Shown here: piece after piece, positions 35,535 to 45,117 of the stretch
Numbering within the stretch: position 1 is the stretch's first letter
How the letters are laid out: each line of letters opens with the position of its first letter
Assembly (NCBI GenBank): GCA_016703965.1
Contig: JADJBB010000021.1
Span: 186,001 to 250,000, forward strand
DNA from: Acidobacteriota bacterium
GTDB lineage: Bacteria > Acidobacteriota > Blastocatellia > Pyrinomonadales > Pyrinomonadaceae
DNA: 64,000 nt
Direction: 5' to 3'
Notes under the pieces: generated by a model
What the model was told of the DNA's origin: nothing
The model's database searches: none
Seen by the model: the letters and a program-made list of their open reading frames with translations, nothing else
Position numbers and translations under genes: made by a program

Positions 35535-36635
35535 TTATTGCATTTCAGCCTTTCCAGCCGTGACTTGAAAAACCTGTGCCAGGGAGCCAAATCGCGCGAC
35601 AAAACTTTCCTTCGACGTGGTTACGAACGTCTGCGTTTTGCCGTCCAAAAATTCGAGCAGTTTGCCGATGCGGCGGTAGTCTAGTTCGGCGTCGATGTCA
35701 TCGATAAGAAAGAGCGGATATTCGCCGCGAGTTGCGTTGAAGACGGAAATGCTGGCGAGCTGCAGGAGAAGGAGAGTGCTTCGCTGTTGGCCGGCAGAAC
35801 CGAATTTGCGGATGTCGTGGCCGTCAAATTTTAGCTCCATGTCGTCGCGGTGCGTGCCGATCAGAGCGTGGCCTGACACGACCTCGGCTTGGACACGCAA
35901 CTTCAGGCGTTCGGTGATCAGGTTTTCGTAATCCGCGAGGTCGCCTTTGTCCTCAAGGGATGAGAGATAGCGGACGGAAAGCTCTTCGCGGGCGAAGAGT
36001 TTCTTTTCGAGAACCTCGTTGATACGTTCAATGAAACGGACGCGGGCCCGGTGGATCTTGGCGGCGAGTTTGGCGAGCTGCGAGTTCCAGGGCTCCAGCA
36101 TTTCGGATACCTTTTCGAGCGGAAACTCGTTATCGCGTGCGGACTGGAGCAACGCATTCTTTTGCTTGATCACGCGGTTGTAATCGGTAAAGACCTGGAT
36201 GAACGGCGGATGAAGCGAGACAATTCCCGCGTCCAAAAATCGCCGTCGCGAATCGGGCTGGCCGCGTATGATCTCTAGCTCATCCGAATTAAATACAACT
36301 GCATGGAGCTGCCCGAGATAGCGATTGACCGTTTCCTTTTTATCGTTGATAAGAAGCGTTTTAGTATTGCCGGCGATGATGATGCGGAGTTCGCGGACGA
36401 TCTCAGGCGATTCGCGGACATCGCCGCGGACCATAGCTGTATCGCTGCCGAAGTTAACTGCGTCCAGCAGTCTCGCCGTCCGAAAAGAACGCGTCGAAGC
36501 CAGCACAGCGATCGCCTCCAGCCAATTCGTCTTGCCCTGTCCGTTCTCGCCGACGAGTACATTTAGGCCGTGCGAAAAGGCTATCGAGCCGTTCAGATTA
36601 CGGAAATTTTGAGCTTCGACAGATTCGAGGAACAT
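35535..36635 (-). CDS. recF: DNA replication and repair protein RecF
   Basis: A 366-residue SMC-like ATPase that helps load RecA at gaps. Walker A is VLVGENGQGKTNWLEAI, the signature motif is in KFGSAGQQRSTLLLLQLA, and Walker B is PLFLIDDIDAELD. It opens FLESVEAQNFRNLNG, typical. It is on the same strand as gyrB; the usual recF-gyrB adjacency is broken by the DUF433/DUF5615 pair. Confidence 0.96.
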   Translation of the reverse strand: MFLESVEAQNFRNLNGSIAFSHGLNVLVGENGQGKTNWLEAIAVLASTRSFRTARLLDAVNFGSDTAMVRGDVRESPEIVRELRIIIAGNTKTLLINDKKETVNRYLGQLHAVVFNSDELEIIRGQPDSRRRFLDAGIVSLHPPFIQVFTDYNRVIKQKNALLQSARDNEFPLEKVSEMLEPWNSQLAKLAAKIHRARVRFIERINEVLEKKLFAREELSVRYLSSLEDKGDLADYENLITERLKLRVQAEVVSGHALIGTHRDDMELKFDGHDIRKFGSAGQQRSTLLLLQLASISVFNATRGEYPLFLIDDIDAELDYRRIGKLLEFLDGKTQTFVTTSKESFVARFGSLAQVFQVTAGKAEMQ

Positions 36636-36655
36636 TCGGTAGATTTTATCAGAAT

Positions 36656-36731
36656 GCAGAAGACCGCGCGTTAGGCAAGGGCGGATCGCTCAAGTAGGAT
36701 GATGCGCCCTTGCTTACGCGCGGGCTTCTGC
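36656..36731. repeat. Dispersed inverted repeat, family A (copy 2)
   Basis: Left arm GCAGAAGACCGCGCGTTAGG (from 36656) continuing CAAGGGCG; right arm CGCCCTTGCTTACGCGCGGG, then CTTCTGC (to 36731). The same family as 780-896 and 42684-42809. It lies between the divergent recF and thioredoxin-like genes. Confidence 0.8.
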
Positions 36732-36829
36732 AGCCGGAAGTCTCCCGTAAGAAAAGAAATTCTAAAATACAGCGAAATATTGCTAATATGTTTAAAGAGA
36801 ATGCAAAACATTCTTTAACCACACGTAAT

Positions 36830-37339
36830 ATGGACCGCATCATCTCGCTCATCGCCCTTACAGTTTTCTTTGCTGCCGCTGCGTTCGGGCAGCAGAGCAT
36901 TAAGATCGGTTCGGCCGCACCTTCGTTTTCGGGTGCGATGATGGACGGGACACCGTTTGAACTCAGCGAACTTCGCGGCCGCGTGGTCGTGATGACATTC
37001 TGGTCAACACGCTGTGCGATCTGCCATCACGAAATACCTAAACTGAACACGATGACCTCTCGCTACGACCCGGCAAAGGTCGTATTTCTCGCCCTTTCCA
37101 TGGAGAACGAGGAAAAGATCAACGGATATCTCAAAAACAATTCTTTCAAATTTCAGATCGTCCCGAACAGCTTCGGCACCGTGCTCCAATACGCCGACCG
37201 CGATCGCAGCGGCAATCTCGATATGGGCTTCCCATCGTTTTTTGTTATCGACCGATCCGGCGTGGTCCAGTTCCGGGCGAGCGGTTATGACAAGACCGGC
37301 TCGTTGGATTCGACGATCGCGAAGCTTGTCTCGAAATGA
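36830..37339 (+). CDS. Exported thioredoxin-like (TlpA/ResA-type) protein
   Basis: A 169-residue protein with signal peptide (IISLIALTVFFAAAAFGQQ) and a thioredoxin fold with active site FWSTRCAICHHEIP (Cys-Ala-Ile-Cys), preceded by ELSELRGRVVVMTF and followed by GFPSFFVIDRSGVV, the cis-Pro region. It probably handles disulfides or haem-related reduction outside the cytoplasm. An in-frame ATG at 36788 would give a longer N-terminus without a good signal, so 36830 is preferred. Confidence 0.82.
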   Translation: MDRIISLIALTVFFAAAAFGQQSIKIGSAAPSFSGAMMDGTPFELSELRGRVVVMTFWSTRCAICHHEIPKLNTMTSRYDPAKVVFLALSMENEEKINGYLKNNSFKFQIVPNSFGTVLQYADRDRSGNLDMGFPSFFVIDRSGVVQFRASGYDKTGSLDSTIAKLVSK

Positions 37340-37420
37340 CTGGAGCGCGAGCATCCTTGCTCGCCTTTAGGTTTTTTAACTAGGTTTCCGATCACGGGCG
37401 AGCAAGATGCTCCCCTCCAG
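37340..37420. repeat. Intergenic inverted repeat
   Basis: CTGGAGCGCGAGCATCCTTG, then CTCGCC (from 37340), is complementary to GGGCGAGCAAGATGCTCCCC, then TCCAG (to 37420). It starts immediately after the thioredoxin-like gene's stop; its central segment has a run of T. Confidence 0.75.
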
Positions 37421-37526
37421 TCGGGTATCAACTCGTCAGAAGTTTCTGCGGATCTGAGGGCGGTCGATGATTTTATATTTGTTTAGCGTGAAATTTTCGG
37501 TTATATTTTGAATTCGCCTCTCGTGC

Positions 37527-37612
37527 GGAGAGGTAGCCTAATTGGTAAGGCAGTAGTCTTGAAAACTACCGCGAGTGATCGCTTGCAGGTTCGAGTCCTG
37601 TCCTCTCCGCCA
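37527..37612 (+). tRNA. tRNA-Ser (UGA anticodon)
   Basis: Acceptor arms GGAGAGG / CCTCTCC, D-arm GCC-TAATTGGTAA-GGC, anticodon stem GTAGT / ACTAC around loop CTTGAAA (anticodon TGA), a long variable arm (GCGA GTGA TCGC), T-arm GCAGG TTCGAGT CCTGT, discriminator G and an encoded CCA. The long variable arm and anticodon fix it as serine. Confidence 0.97.
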
Positions 37613-37778
37613 TTTAGATTTTGGATCGCCGATTTGGGATTTTGGATTCGTCCGAACCAAATCGGTTTTTCATTTTAATACTAAAGCCCATCCACTCACG
37701 ATTTTTCTTGCTTTCAATTTCGCATTTGTTATAGCCTAGAGGCATACTGAATGACGGTTCATTCATAACCGCCTTTTT

Positions 37779-38396
37779 ATGCCGAAACCAGTCCGAAGTG
37801 GTTCGCCAGCCCGAGCTGTCGTTACCGATAAAAGAGAAGCTATCCTGCGAGCCGCAACCAAGGTTTTCGCGGGGCGGGGCTATTTTAATTCAAAGGTGTC
37901 GGATATCGCCGGCGAGGCTGGGATCGCTGACGGAACTGTTTATCTTTATTTCAAGAGCAAGGACGAGATACTGCATTCGATATTTGACCGTGCGATGGCT
38001 GAGTTTATTGCTGAGGGCAAAAGAGAGATCGCCTCCCTTGACGAGCCGACCGAAAAACTCAAACGTATCGCAGAACTGCACCTGAGCCGTCTGGGTGCCG
38101 ACCGCGATATGGCGATCGTATTTCAGGTGGAGCTTCGCGGGTCGACGAAGTTCATGCAGGAATTTTCTGCTGCCGGATTTAGTGAATACCTCGATATTAT
38201 CCGTACAACGATCGCTGACGGGCAAAAGGTGGGCGTATTTCGTGACGATATTAAGCCGATCGTCGCGGCGAAGATACTCTACGGCGCACTGGATGAGATG
38301 GTGACGAATTGGGTTTTGTCTGTTAAAGACTACCCGCTCGAGCCGATGGCGGGCGAAGTTTTGAAGATATTTCTGGGAGGTAGCCTGGCAAAATGA
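37779..38396 (+). CDS. TetR family transcriptional regulator (FadR-like)
   Basis: A 205-residue repressor. The N-terminal HTH is ILRAATKVFAGRGYFNSKVS, then DIAGEAGIADGTVYLYFKSK, the classic TetR pattern. The C-terminal ligand domain fits fatty-acid-responsive members. Its stop overlaps the start of an acyl-CoA ligase (ATGA overlap), so it probably controls that gene and responds to acyl-CoA; ligand inferred from context. Confidence 0.9.
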   Translation: MPKPVRSGSPARAVVTDKREAILRAATKVFAGRGYFNSKVSDIAGEAGIADGTVYLYFKSKDEILHSIFDRAMAEFIAEGKREIASLDEPTEKLKRIAELHLSRLGADRDMAIVFQVELRGSTKFMQEFSAAGFSEYLDIIRTTIADGQKVGVFRDDIKPIVAAKILYGALDEMVTNWVLSVKDYPLEPMAGEVLKIFLGGSLAK

Positions 38397-40264
38397 TCGA
38401 CGGAGCGCATGACAGCATCGAAAACGGCGTTTTATCGGACGCGGCTTACTTTGCCGAGTTTCCGCCGACGCTTGCAGATCTGTTTTTAGCATCTGCAACG
38501 AAATTCGATCTGCCCGATGCCCTCAATTATAAAAAGAATGGCGAATGGCTACCGATCTCATCATCTGAGATAATTCGCCGCTCCGAGAATATCTCTCTCG
38601 GCCTCCATTCGATCGGCCTTCGGAAAGGCGACCGTGCCGCGATCCTTGCTGCGAACTCGCCTGAATGGACGCTTACTGACGCCGGCTGCCAGTTCGGCGG
38701 TGTGATCGATGTTCCGATCTACACGACGTCAGCTAACAAGGCGATCCAGTACATCATCGACGATTCGGAAGCCCGCGTCTTCTTTCTGCAAGACCGGGCG
38801 ACATACGAACGGATCCTGCCAGCGATCAAAGAATGCAGATCTCTGGAAAAAATAATCCTCTTCGATTCCGGCCCGATGGCGGATGGACCGATCATCTCGC
38901 TGTCGGTCTTGGAATCGATGGGGGCACGGCTTAGAGATGAGAAACCCGAGCTCTCATCCGAGCTTCGTCACCAGATCGCCTCGACCGATATCGCAACACT
39001 TATCTACACGAGCGGCACGACCGGCGAACCGAAGGGCGTGATGCTCAGCCATGCAAATCTTGTTTCGAATGTAGTCAACGCGAGTGAGAAATACGATTTC
39101 TCGCCCGACGACGTTTCGCTATCGGTGCTGCCTCTGTCACACGTCTTCGAACGCGGTGGAATGTACGTCTACATCAGAGCCGGAATGCGGGTTTTCTATG
39201 CCGAATCGATCGACAAAGCTCCGGACAATCTGAAAGAGGTTCGTCCCACGATCTTTGTCGGCGTGCCGCGGATATTTGAAAAGGTTTTTGAACGGGCTCG
39301 GATGAAAGCGGCTCTTTCAAGCCGCGTCAACGAGATGATCTTCGATTGGGCAATGGATGTCGCTAAAGAATACGCCACGCTCAACGAGGAGAAACAGCCG
39401 ATCCCGATGGCTCTAATGGCGAAACACAGCATCGCGGATACGATCATCTATTCGAAGCTGCGCGACTTTTTCGGCGGACGGCTGCGTTTTTGTATAACGG
39501 GCGGTGCGGCACTTTCAGACGATATCTATTTGATATTTACTGGTGCGGGAATTTCGATCATGCAGGGTTACGGACTGACGGAAACTTCGCCGGTTATATC
39601 GTCGAACAACCCGACAACGTTTCGCGTCGGAACCGTCGGCCAGCCCATCCGAGATGTGAAAGTCCGTATTGCTGCGGACGGCGAGATCGAGGTAAAAGGG
39701 CCGAATGTTATGCTCGGCTATTATCACAAACCCGAGGCGACGAAGGAAGCATTTACAGATGACGGCTATTTCCGTACAGGTGACATCGGCGAGATCGATG
39801 CCGATGGGTTCCTGAAGATCACCGATCGTAAAAAGGAACTCTTCAAAACCTCAGGCGGCAAATATATCGCCCCAACACATATCGAGCAGATGCTGCGAGC
39901 ATCGCGATTTGTAAATCAGGCGGTGCTCGTCGGGAACGAACGAAAATTCGCGGCGGCCCTGATCGTCCCAAATTTTGAGATGCTCGAGAGTTACGCAAAG
40001 CTAAAGGAGCTCGACCTTCACACGCCGGAGGACTACTGCTCTGATCCGCGGATCATTGATCTGATCGCCCGGCAGATCGATGCAATGACAACGACGCTTG
40101 CTCAGTATGAACGTGTCAAGGCATTCGCTCTGCTTGTAAACGAACTCTCCGTGGAGACCGGCGAGCTTACGCCGACCCTCAAAGTAAAACGCCGCGTAAT
40201 AGACGAAAAATACCGCGACGTTATCGACAAAATGTACAGGGACGCCGATAACGCACGTCCCTGA
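38393..40264 (+). CDS. Long-chain acyl-CoA synthetase (AMP-forming)
   Basis: A 623-residue ANL-superfamily enzyme activating fatty acids to acyl-CoA. Motifs: LIYTSGTTGEPKGVMLSHAN (P-loop), YGLTETSPVISSN, DGYFRTGDIGEIDADGFLKI, and DRKKELFKTSGGKYIAP with the C-terminal catalytic lysine region. It overlaps the TetR-like regulator by 4 bases. Chain-length preference cannot be read from sequence. Confidence 0.93.
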   Translation: MIDGAHDSIENGVLSDAAYFAEFPPTLADLFLASATKFDLPDALNYKKNGEWLPISSSEIIRRSENISLGLHSIGLRKGDRAAILAANSPEWTLTDAGCQFGGVIDVPIYTTSANKAIQYIIDDSEARVFFLQDRATYERILPAIKECRSLEKIILFDSGPMADGPIISLSVLESMGARLRDEKPELSSELRHQIASTDIATLIYTSGTTGEPKGVMLSHANLVSNVVNASEKYDFSPDDVSLSVLPLSHVFERGGMYVYIRAGMRVFYAESIDKAPDNLKEVRPTIFVGVPRIFEKVFERARMKAALSSRVNEMIFDWAMDVAKEYATLNEEKQPIPMALMAKHSIADTIIYSKLRDFFGGRLRFCITGGAALSDDIYLIFTGAGISIMQGYGLTETSPVISSNNPTTFRVGTVGQPIRDVKVRIAADGEIEVKGPNVMLGYYHKPEATKEAFTDDGYFRTGDIGEIDADGFLKITDRKKELFKTSGGKYIAPTHIEQMLRASRFVNQAVLVGNERKFAAALIVPNFEMLESYAKLKELDLHTPEDYCSDPRIIDLIARQIDAMTTTLAQYERVKAFALLVNELSVETGELTPTLKVKRRVIDEKYRDVIDKMYRDADNARP

Positions 40265-40288
40265 ACAGCCTTCGAATTTTAGAATTCA

Positions 40289-41320
40289 CTAGTACATCAC
40301 ACGCATACCGCCGGTATTCGCAGCCGACGAGATGACCTGTTTTCCGGCTCCGATCGCAAACTCTGCAATAATGAGTGCCAACGGCTTTTTCGCCTTGTCA
40401 ACGACAACCATATCGTAAGGCTCAAGATAAATATCCGGCTGCTCACCCTTTCTGATCTTCTCCAGGTTTGCAACTATCACGTCCTGCTCGATCGAGCCAG
40501 ACCTTTTGCGATAGATCTTAACTTCCTTGCTCTTCGCTTCCGGGTTGACGCCATTTACCATGTTAACGGCCTGAAACAGCGTGGTTCCGCCGTCTTTTTT
40601 CAGCAGGATAGCGCCTGGCTGGCGAACCTCGCCGACAATATAGACCGGAGTTGCCTGTGGGACGTAGATAACATCGCCGGGCAAAATGACCGGGTTATCG
40701 GACTGGAGCCCCTGCGCCATCGCTGATAATTTGTAGATCCTGGACGGGATCTCATTGGGATCGCCACTCTCCGGAGTCCAATTCTGCGATTCGTCTCCCT
40801 CAGAACATTGTTTTCTCAACGGACGATAAACCTGAACAACCCTGCCGGCATCTTTTGTCGGGCCATTGGCGAAAGAGATGAGCTCTAATAACGTCGATCT
40901 TCGCGTCAGTTCTACCGGCGAGGGTGAATTTACCTCGCCAAAAACTCTGACAGGCGCCTTTACCCTTTTCTCAGTTCGCAGATTCCATTGAGGATTCTTA
41001 AGATATTTCGTCAGCAGCTTATTGATATCGGCCTTAAGCTCCTGCTCGGTCTTACATTGTGCGACGATCTGGACACCGTCCGAGAAGGGCAACTCGATCT
41101 TACCGTTCTCATCGACGGTGACCGTGAAATTATAATCTGCCTCGCCAATGAATTTTCCTGAGATCTCATCGCCCGGGCCGAAAACGTAGCCCTTCGGTGT
41201 ATTCGCCCCTGACGGCGAAACGGTGGTTGATTGGACAAGTTTTGAAACCTCGGTCTGGCCGAAAATCGAGCCGGTGAGAAAGACCGAAATAATGCTTGAA
41301 AGAATAAATAAGTTCTTCAT
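40289..41320 (-). CDS. Polysaccharide biosynthesis/export protein (SLBB domains)
   Basis: A 343-residue exported protein with a signal peptide (IISVFLTGSIFGQTE). The Poly_export domain (YVFGPGDEISGKFIGEADYN, and IELPFSDGVQIV) is followed by two SLBB-type segments (APVRVFGEVNSPSPVELTRR; TPVYIVGEVRQPGAILLKKD). These features match Wza-like outer-membrane export channels, but there is no lipobox and no adjacent capsule cluster. GGAGG is placed before the ATG. Confidence 0.87.
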   Translation of the reverse strand: MKNLFILSSIISVFLTGSIFGQTEVSKLVQSTTVSPSGANTPKGYVFGPGDEISGKFIGEADYNFTVTVDENGKIELPFSDGVQIVAQCKTEQELKADINKLLTKYLKNPQWNLRTEKRVKAPVRVFGEVNSPSPVELTRRSTLLELISFANGPTKDAGRVVQVYRPLRKQCSEGDESQNWTPESGDPNEIPSRIYKLSAMAQGLQSDNPVILPGDVIYVPQATPVYIVGEVRQPGAILLKKDGGTTLFQAVNMVNGVNPEAKSKEVKIYRKRSGSIEQDVIVANLEKIRKGEQPDIYLEPYDMVVVDKAKKPLALIIAEFAIGAGKQVISSAANTGGMRVMY

Positions 41321-41476
41321 ACGGAAAAATACCTCCGATATACGTTAGCGCTAGAGTTTATCGCACGTTGGCTGGTGAAACAACTCTTTTTGGCGCTCAC
41401 GGGGCGAAGTAAGTTTGATGAGTGAAAGCGGCTTGGTAGTTCGCTTTTCATATCGTGATAAAATATTTGCAAGATA

Positions 41477-42679
41477 ATGACACAACTAAGACCATCTAGA
41501 TCACGCATTTCCAGAAAGGCAGGCAGCTTTACCGAATCGGTCATCCGCGAGATGTCGCGTGAAGCTGTGAAGTACGGAGCCGTTAATCTCGGCCAGGGAT
41601 TTCCCGATTGGCCCGCTCCTGAGGACATCAAACAGAAGGCGGTCGAAGCGATCCTGGATGATCACAACCAGTATGCAGTAACGTGGGGCGTTAAGAGTTT
41701 TCGCGATGCGATCGCTAAAAAGACGATGTGGTTTCTCGGGCTCGACCTCGACCCCGAAACCGAGATCACCGTCACGTGCGGTTCGACCGAAGGGATGATC
41801 GCCGCAATGATGGCGACCGTCGACCCGACCGAGGAAGTTATAGTTTTCGAGCCGTTTTACGAGAATTACGCACCAGACGCGATCCTATCGGATGCGACGC
41901 CGCGGCATGTTCCGCTCTATCGAACCGAGAATGGTTTTGTCTTCGACCGCGAAGAGCTGCGTGCTGCCTTTAACGAGAAAACCAAGGCGATCATCATCTG
42001 CAATCCGAACAATCCGACGGGCAAAGTCTATACAAAAGACGAACTCGAGTTCATTGCCGATCTCTGCAAAGAGTTTGACGTACTCTGCTTTACTGACGAG
42101 ATCTACGAACACATCATCTACTCCGGTCACGCCGATGACGATCCGCTAAGCCACACTTGCATGGCAAATATCGAAGGCATGCGCGAACGTACCGTCGTAG
42201 TAAATTCGCTGTCAAAAACATACTCGGTCACCGGCTGGCGCGTGGGCTATTGCATTGCACCGCCGGATATCACTTCGGCGATCCGTAAGGTCCACGATTT
42301 CCTCACCGTCGGAGCCGCCAATCCGCTGCAGCACGCCGGAACCTACGCAATGGGTTTGCCGCCGTCGTATTACGACGCTCTGCAGATCGAATATCAGCAG
42401 AAACGCGACTTTATAATTCCCGCTCTTCAAAACGCCGGTTTCAAATGCGATTCGCCTGACGGTGCGTACTACGTGATGTGCGACATCTCCGAATTCGGCT
42501 TCCCCAGCGACATCGAATTCACCAAACACCTCATTCGCGAGATCGGCGTAGCGGTCGTCCCGGGTTCGTCATTCTATCGCGGCTCCGGAGGTTCGCAGCT
42601 AGTCAGATTCTGTTTCTGTAAAAAGGACGAAACGCTGGAAGCAGCCGTTGAAAAACTTGGGAAATTGAAGCGCGGATAG
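41477..42679 (+). CDS. PLP-dependent aminotransferase class I/II
   Basis: A 400-residue fold-type I aminotransferase. It has NLGQGFPDWPAPEDI, YAVTWGVKSFRDAIA, IIICNPNNPTGKVYTK, and the PLP lysine in VVNSLSKTYSVTGWRVGY. This resembles the methionine/kynurenine aminotransferase group (YbdL-like), but substrate assignment is not possible from sequence alone. Confidence 0.88.
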   Translation: MTQLRPSRSRISRKAGSFTESVIREMSREAVKYGAVNLGQGFPDWPAPEDIKQKAVEAILDDHNQYAVTWGVKSFRDAIAKKTMWFLGLDLDPETEITVTCGSTEGMIAAMMATVDPTEEVIVFEPFYENYAPDAILSDATPRHVPLYRTENGFVFDREELRAAFNEKTKAIIICNPNNPTGKVYTKDELEFIADLCKEFDVLCFTDEIYEHIIYSGHADDDPLSHTCMANIEGMRERTVVVNSLSKTYSVTGWRVGYCIAPPDITSAIRKVHDFLTVGAANPLQHAGTYAMGLPPSYYDALQIEYQQKRDFIIPALQNAGFKCDSPDGAYYVMCDISEFGFPSDIEFTKHLIREIGVAVVPGSSFYRGSGGSQLVRFCFCKKDETLEAAVEKLGKLKRG

Positions 42680-42683
42680 CGTG

Positions 42684-42809
42684 GCACAAGCCCGCGCGTA
42701 AACAAGGGCGATTTGCGAACGTGAATTCAGCGGAAGCATTCTAACCACAGGCATACCGTTGCAAACAGAGTTGAATGATTCGCCCTTGCTAACGAGCGGG
42801 CTTTTGCAC
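42684..42809. repeat. Dispersed inverted repeat, family A (copy 3)
   Basis: Left arm GCACAAGCCCGCGCGTAAAC, then AAGGGCG; right arm CGCCCTTGCTAACGAGCGGG, then CTTTTGC. It begins just after the aminotransferase stop. Confidence 0.8.
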
Positions 42810-42916
42810 GGGGTCAGGCAACCACAACAATTCCTTGCGCAACAAAAAATGTAACCAATTCGGAGAAAGCTTCGTCTTTCATATTTGCGAAACCAATTTT
42901 TTTGGAGGCATTTTTT

Positions 42917-43963
42917 ATGTTTAATCGATATTTGAGTTCGGTAATGATCATCACGTCGGCGTTCACGTTTGTGATCGGCCAGACGCCGGAGCCGAAGAAA
43001 GAAAAAACGCTCGCTCCGCAGGCATTTGCTTTTTCATTTGAAGACGATGGCGGTTATCTTGGCGTTCAGACGGTTGAGGTTACTAAAGAGAATTTTAGCA
43101 AATTCGGCCTTCGGGATGTTCGGGGCGTGGCGGTCGAGAAGGTCCTCGAGAATTCTCCCGCGGCCGCAGCAGGACTAAAGGATGGCGACGTTATCGTTCG
43201 GTTTAACGGCGACGAAGTAACCAGTACACGCAAGCTGACCAGGCTGATCGGTGAGGTCGAACCGGATCATCAAGTAAAACTAACGATCGCACGCGGAGGC
43301 AGCGAACAAGAGATCACAGCAACGATCGCAAAACGCCCGGGTATGAAATTTGGCGAAGGCAACTTTAAGCTCTCGGGTCCGGGCGGCCTTGAAAAACTTG
43401 ATCTCGAAAAGCTCCGCGATCTTCCGCAGTTAAAGGACTTTCCGATGCTCAAGGATTTCCCGCAGCTGAAAGATCTGCCGGACAGCGAAGGCTTCCGCAG
43501 TTTCTCGCTCCCGGGCGGCGGCGAGGGCAAGGTTTTTGCATGGTCCTCAAGTAACAGCCGCCAGATCGGCGTCGGCGTCACGGATCTGACCAAGCAGCTC
43601 GCCCAGCATTTCGGCGTTGATGATGGTTTGCTGATCAGCGAAGTTCGTGACAACTCACCCGCGGCAAAGGCGGGGCTCAAAGCCGGTGACATCATCATCG
43701 ATGCAAACAGCAAAGCCGTAATCAGCCAGCTCGATCTCATCCGCGAAGTCAACAGCAAGAAGGAAGGCGACGTCCAACTCACGATTGTTCGTAGCGGAAA
43801 ACGCCAGACCATCTCGGTCACACCGGAAGCGTCAAAGGACAGCGGTTTCCTATTTGACACGAAAGACGGCGAAGGCCGCATCCTCACGCCGCCAGCACCA
43901 CGTGCTCCGGCAAATCCAGCGGCACCGAAGCCAATGATCTTTCGTTCAGGACGGATAATTTAG
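42917..43963 (+). CDS. Exported protein with two PDZ domains
   Basis: A 348-residue protein with a signal peptide (MFNRYLSSVMIITSAFTFVI). PDZ1 spans about residues 40-135 (GYLGVQTVEVTKENFSKFGL; VLENSPAAAAGLKDGDVIVR) and PDZ2 about 215-310 (IGVGVTDLTKQLAQHFGV; NSPAAKAGLKAGDIIIDANS). The linker has a short repeat of LKDFP/LKDLP units. No protease domain is present, so it is a binding or scaffolding protein rather than a DegP-like protease. GGAGG precedes the ATG at 42917. Confidence 0.87.
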   Translation: MFNRYLSSVMIITSAFTFVIGQTPEPKKEKTLAPQAFAFSFEDDGGYLGVQTVEVTKENFSKFGLRDVRGVAVEKVLENSPAAAAGLKDGDVIVRFNGDEVTSTRKLTRLIGEVEPDHQVKLTIARGGSEQEITATIAKRPGMKFGEGNFKLSGPGGLEKLDLEKLRDLPQLKDFPMLKDFPQLKDLPDSEGFRSFSLPGGGEGKVFAWSSSNSRQIGVGVTDLTKQLAQHFGVDDGLLISEVRDNSPAAKAGLKAGDIIIDANSKAVISQLDLIREVNSKKEGDVQLTIVRSGKRQTISVTPEASKDSGFLFDTKDGEGRILTPPAPRAPANPAAPKPMIFRSGRII

Positions 43964-43992
43964 CCGTTAAGTTGAAACGGCTAAGATGACCC

Positions 43993-44014
43993 AGATAGGG
44001 CTTTAGCCTTATCT
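43993..44014. terminator. Weak hairpin between convergent genes
   Basis: AGATAGGGCT TT AGCCTTATCT with one mismatch, then GCTTTATTTG. It lies between the PDZ gene and the convergent membrane-protein gene and may serve both. Confidence 0.4.
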
Positions 44015-44046
44015 GCTTTATTTGCGTTTATCTGCGGCGAAAATTA

Positions 44047-45117
44047 TCAGAACAAGCGGAACTCAGGATGGCTTCCGCGTCGCCAGATGAATCCATCGAG
44101 AACATAATGCGTCATCTGCGGCAGTGCGAGGAGTGGGACGAGGTACATTTTTAGGTTTCCCCAGTTCCAGTCGCTGCCGAAAAGCCACTGTTTCTCGTGC
44201 CACACGCCGCGATGCCAGAATAGCTCCTCGACATAAGCGAGCGCCCAGAGTGTGGCGAGGAAGATCAGCCAGTTTGATGACAGCGTGCGGTAAACCGGCC
44301 CGGCGGTTTCGCGGCGGTATTTGGCGTAGATGTAGATCAGGGCGAAATACGGAACGCCGTGGATTATGACGTTTGTAACGGTGAACGCGTAGTCAGAGTT
44401 GAAATAGACGATGCCGATGTACCAGCAGATCGCGGTGGTGGCGACGATGATGTCTTTGCCGATGTTTAGAAACCCGGTCGTGAAATACTGGTAGATCGAT
44501 TTCGCAAAATAAGCGGTGAGAGCGATGACGTAGAGCGGAAACAACACCGTCTCAACCACCGTCGGCAGCGAGACAAAATCGTTTTGCACGAACCATTCGA
44601 AATTTCGCGGCAGCCGTGTCATCCAAAACGCCAGCGGATATACGCTTGCGAGATAAACCGCCGAAGCATCGATCCACCAAGTCCAATTCGCCGTCTCGCC
44701 TAACCTCCGCCGATACAAATTGACCCAACCATACTGCTGCCGCACAAAATGAAAAACCGCGACCGCCGCCAGCACCTTCCAAAAGACGAGCTCGCCCTCA
44801 GAATACAGTGCAACGCCGATAGCATAACCGGCGATCGGAACGAGAAGGTACAACGGTGCTCTCCGCTTTAGTTCCTCTTTATCAAGGTAGACCCGAAACG
44901 ACGTGGACCAAACGTGGGCGACATCGATCAGCAGAACGCCTGTGATCCACGTCCATTCGGGAGAATCACCGTTCAAAGCTCCTATCTGAGAACCAACCGC
45001 TAAAAGCAGAAGAGACAAAATAGCACTACCCAGAAAGACGGTAAGGTCAATGGATGAGGAAAACAGCCAGCGGTCAGTCACAGTTTTGACTTGAATGGCG
45101 GACTCGGATTGCATCAT
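44047..45117 (-). CDS. Polytopic membrane protein of unknown function
   Basis: A 356-residue protein with about nine membrane segments and several Trp/Tyr/His residues near their ends (VAVFHFVRQQYGWVNLYRRR; VIIHGVPYFALIYIYAKYRR). No family recognised. Its ATG overlaps the stop of the upstream 175-residue gene (ATGA), and it is the last gene of the reverse-strand polyamine-associated cluster. Confidence 0.72.
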   Translation of the reverse strand: MMQSESAIQVKTVTDRWLFSSSIDLTVFLGSAILSLLLLAVGSQIGALNGDSPEWTWITGVLLIDVAHVWSTSFRVYLDKEELKRRAPLYLLVPIAGYAIGVALYSEGELVFWKVLAAVAVFHFVRQQYGWVNLYRRRLGETANWTWWIDASAVYLASVYPLAFWMTRLPRNFEWFVQNDFVSLPTVVETVLFPLYVIALTAYFAKSIYQYFTTGFLNIGKDIIVATTAICWYIGIVYFNSDYAFTVTNVIIHGVPYFALIYIYAKYRRETAGPVYRTLSSNWLIFLATLWALAYVEELFWHRGVWHEKQWLFGSDWNWGNLKMYLVPLLALPQMTHYVLDGFIWRRGSHPEFRLF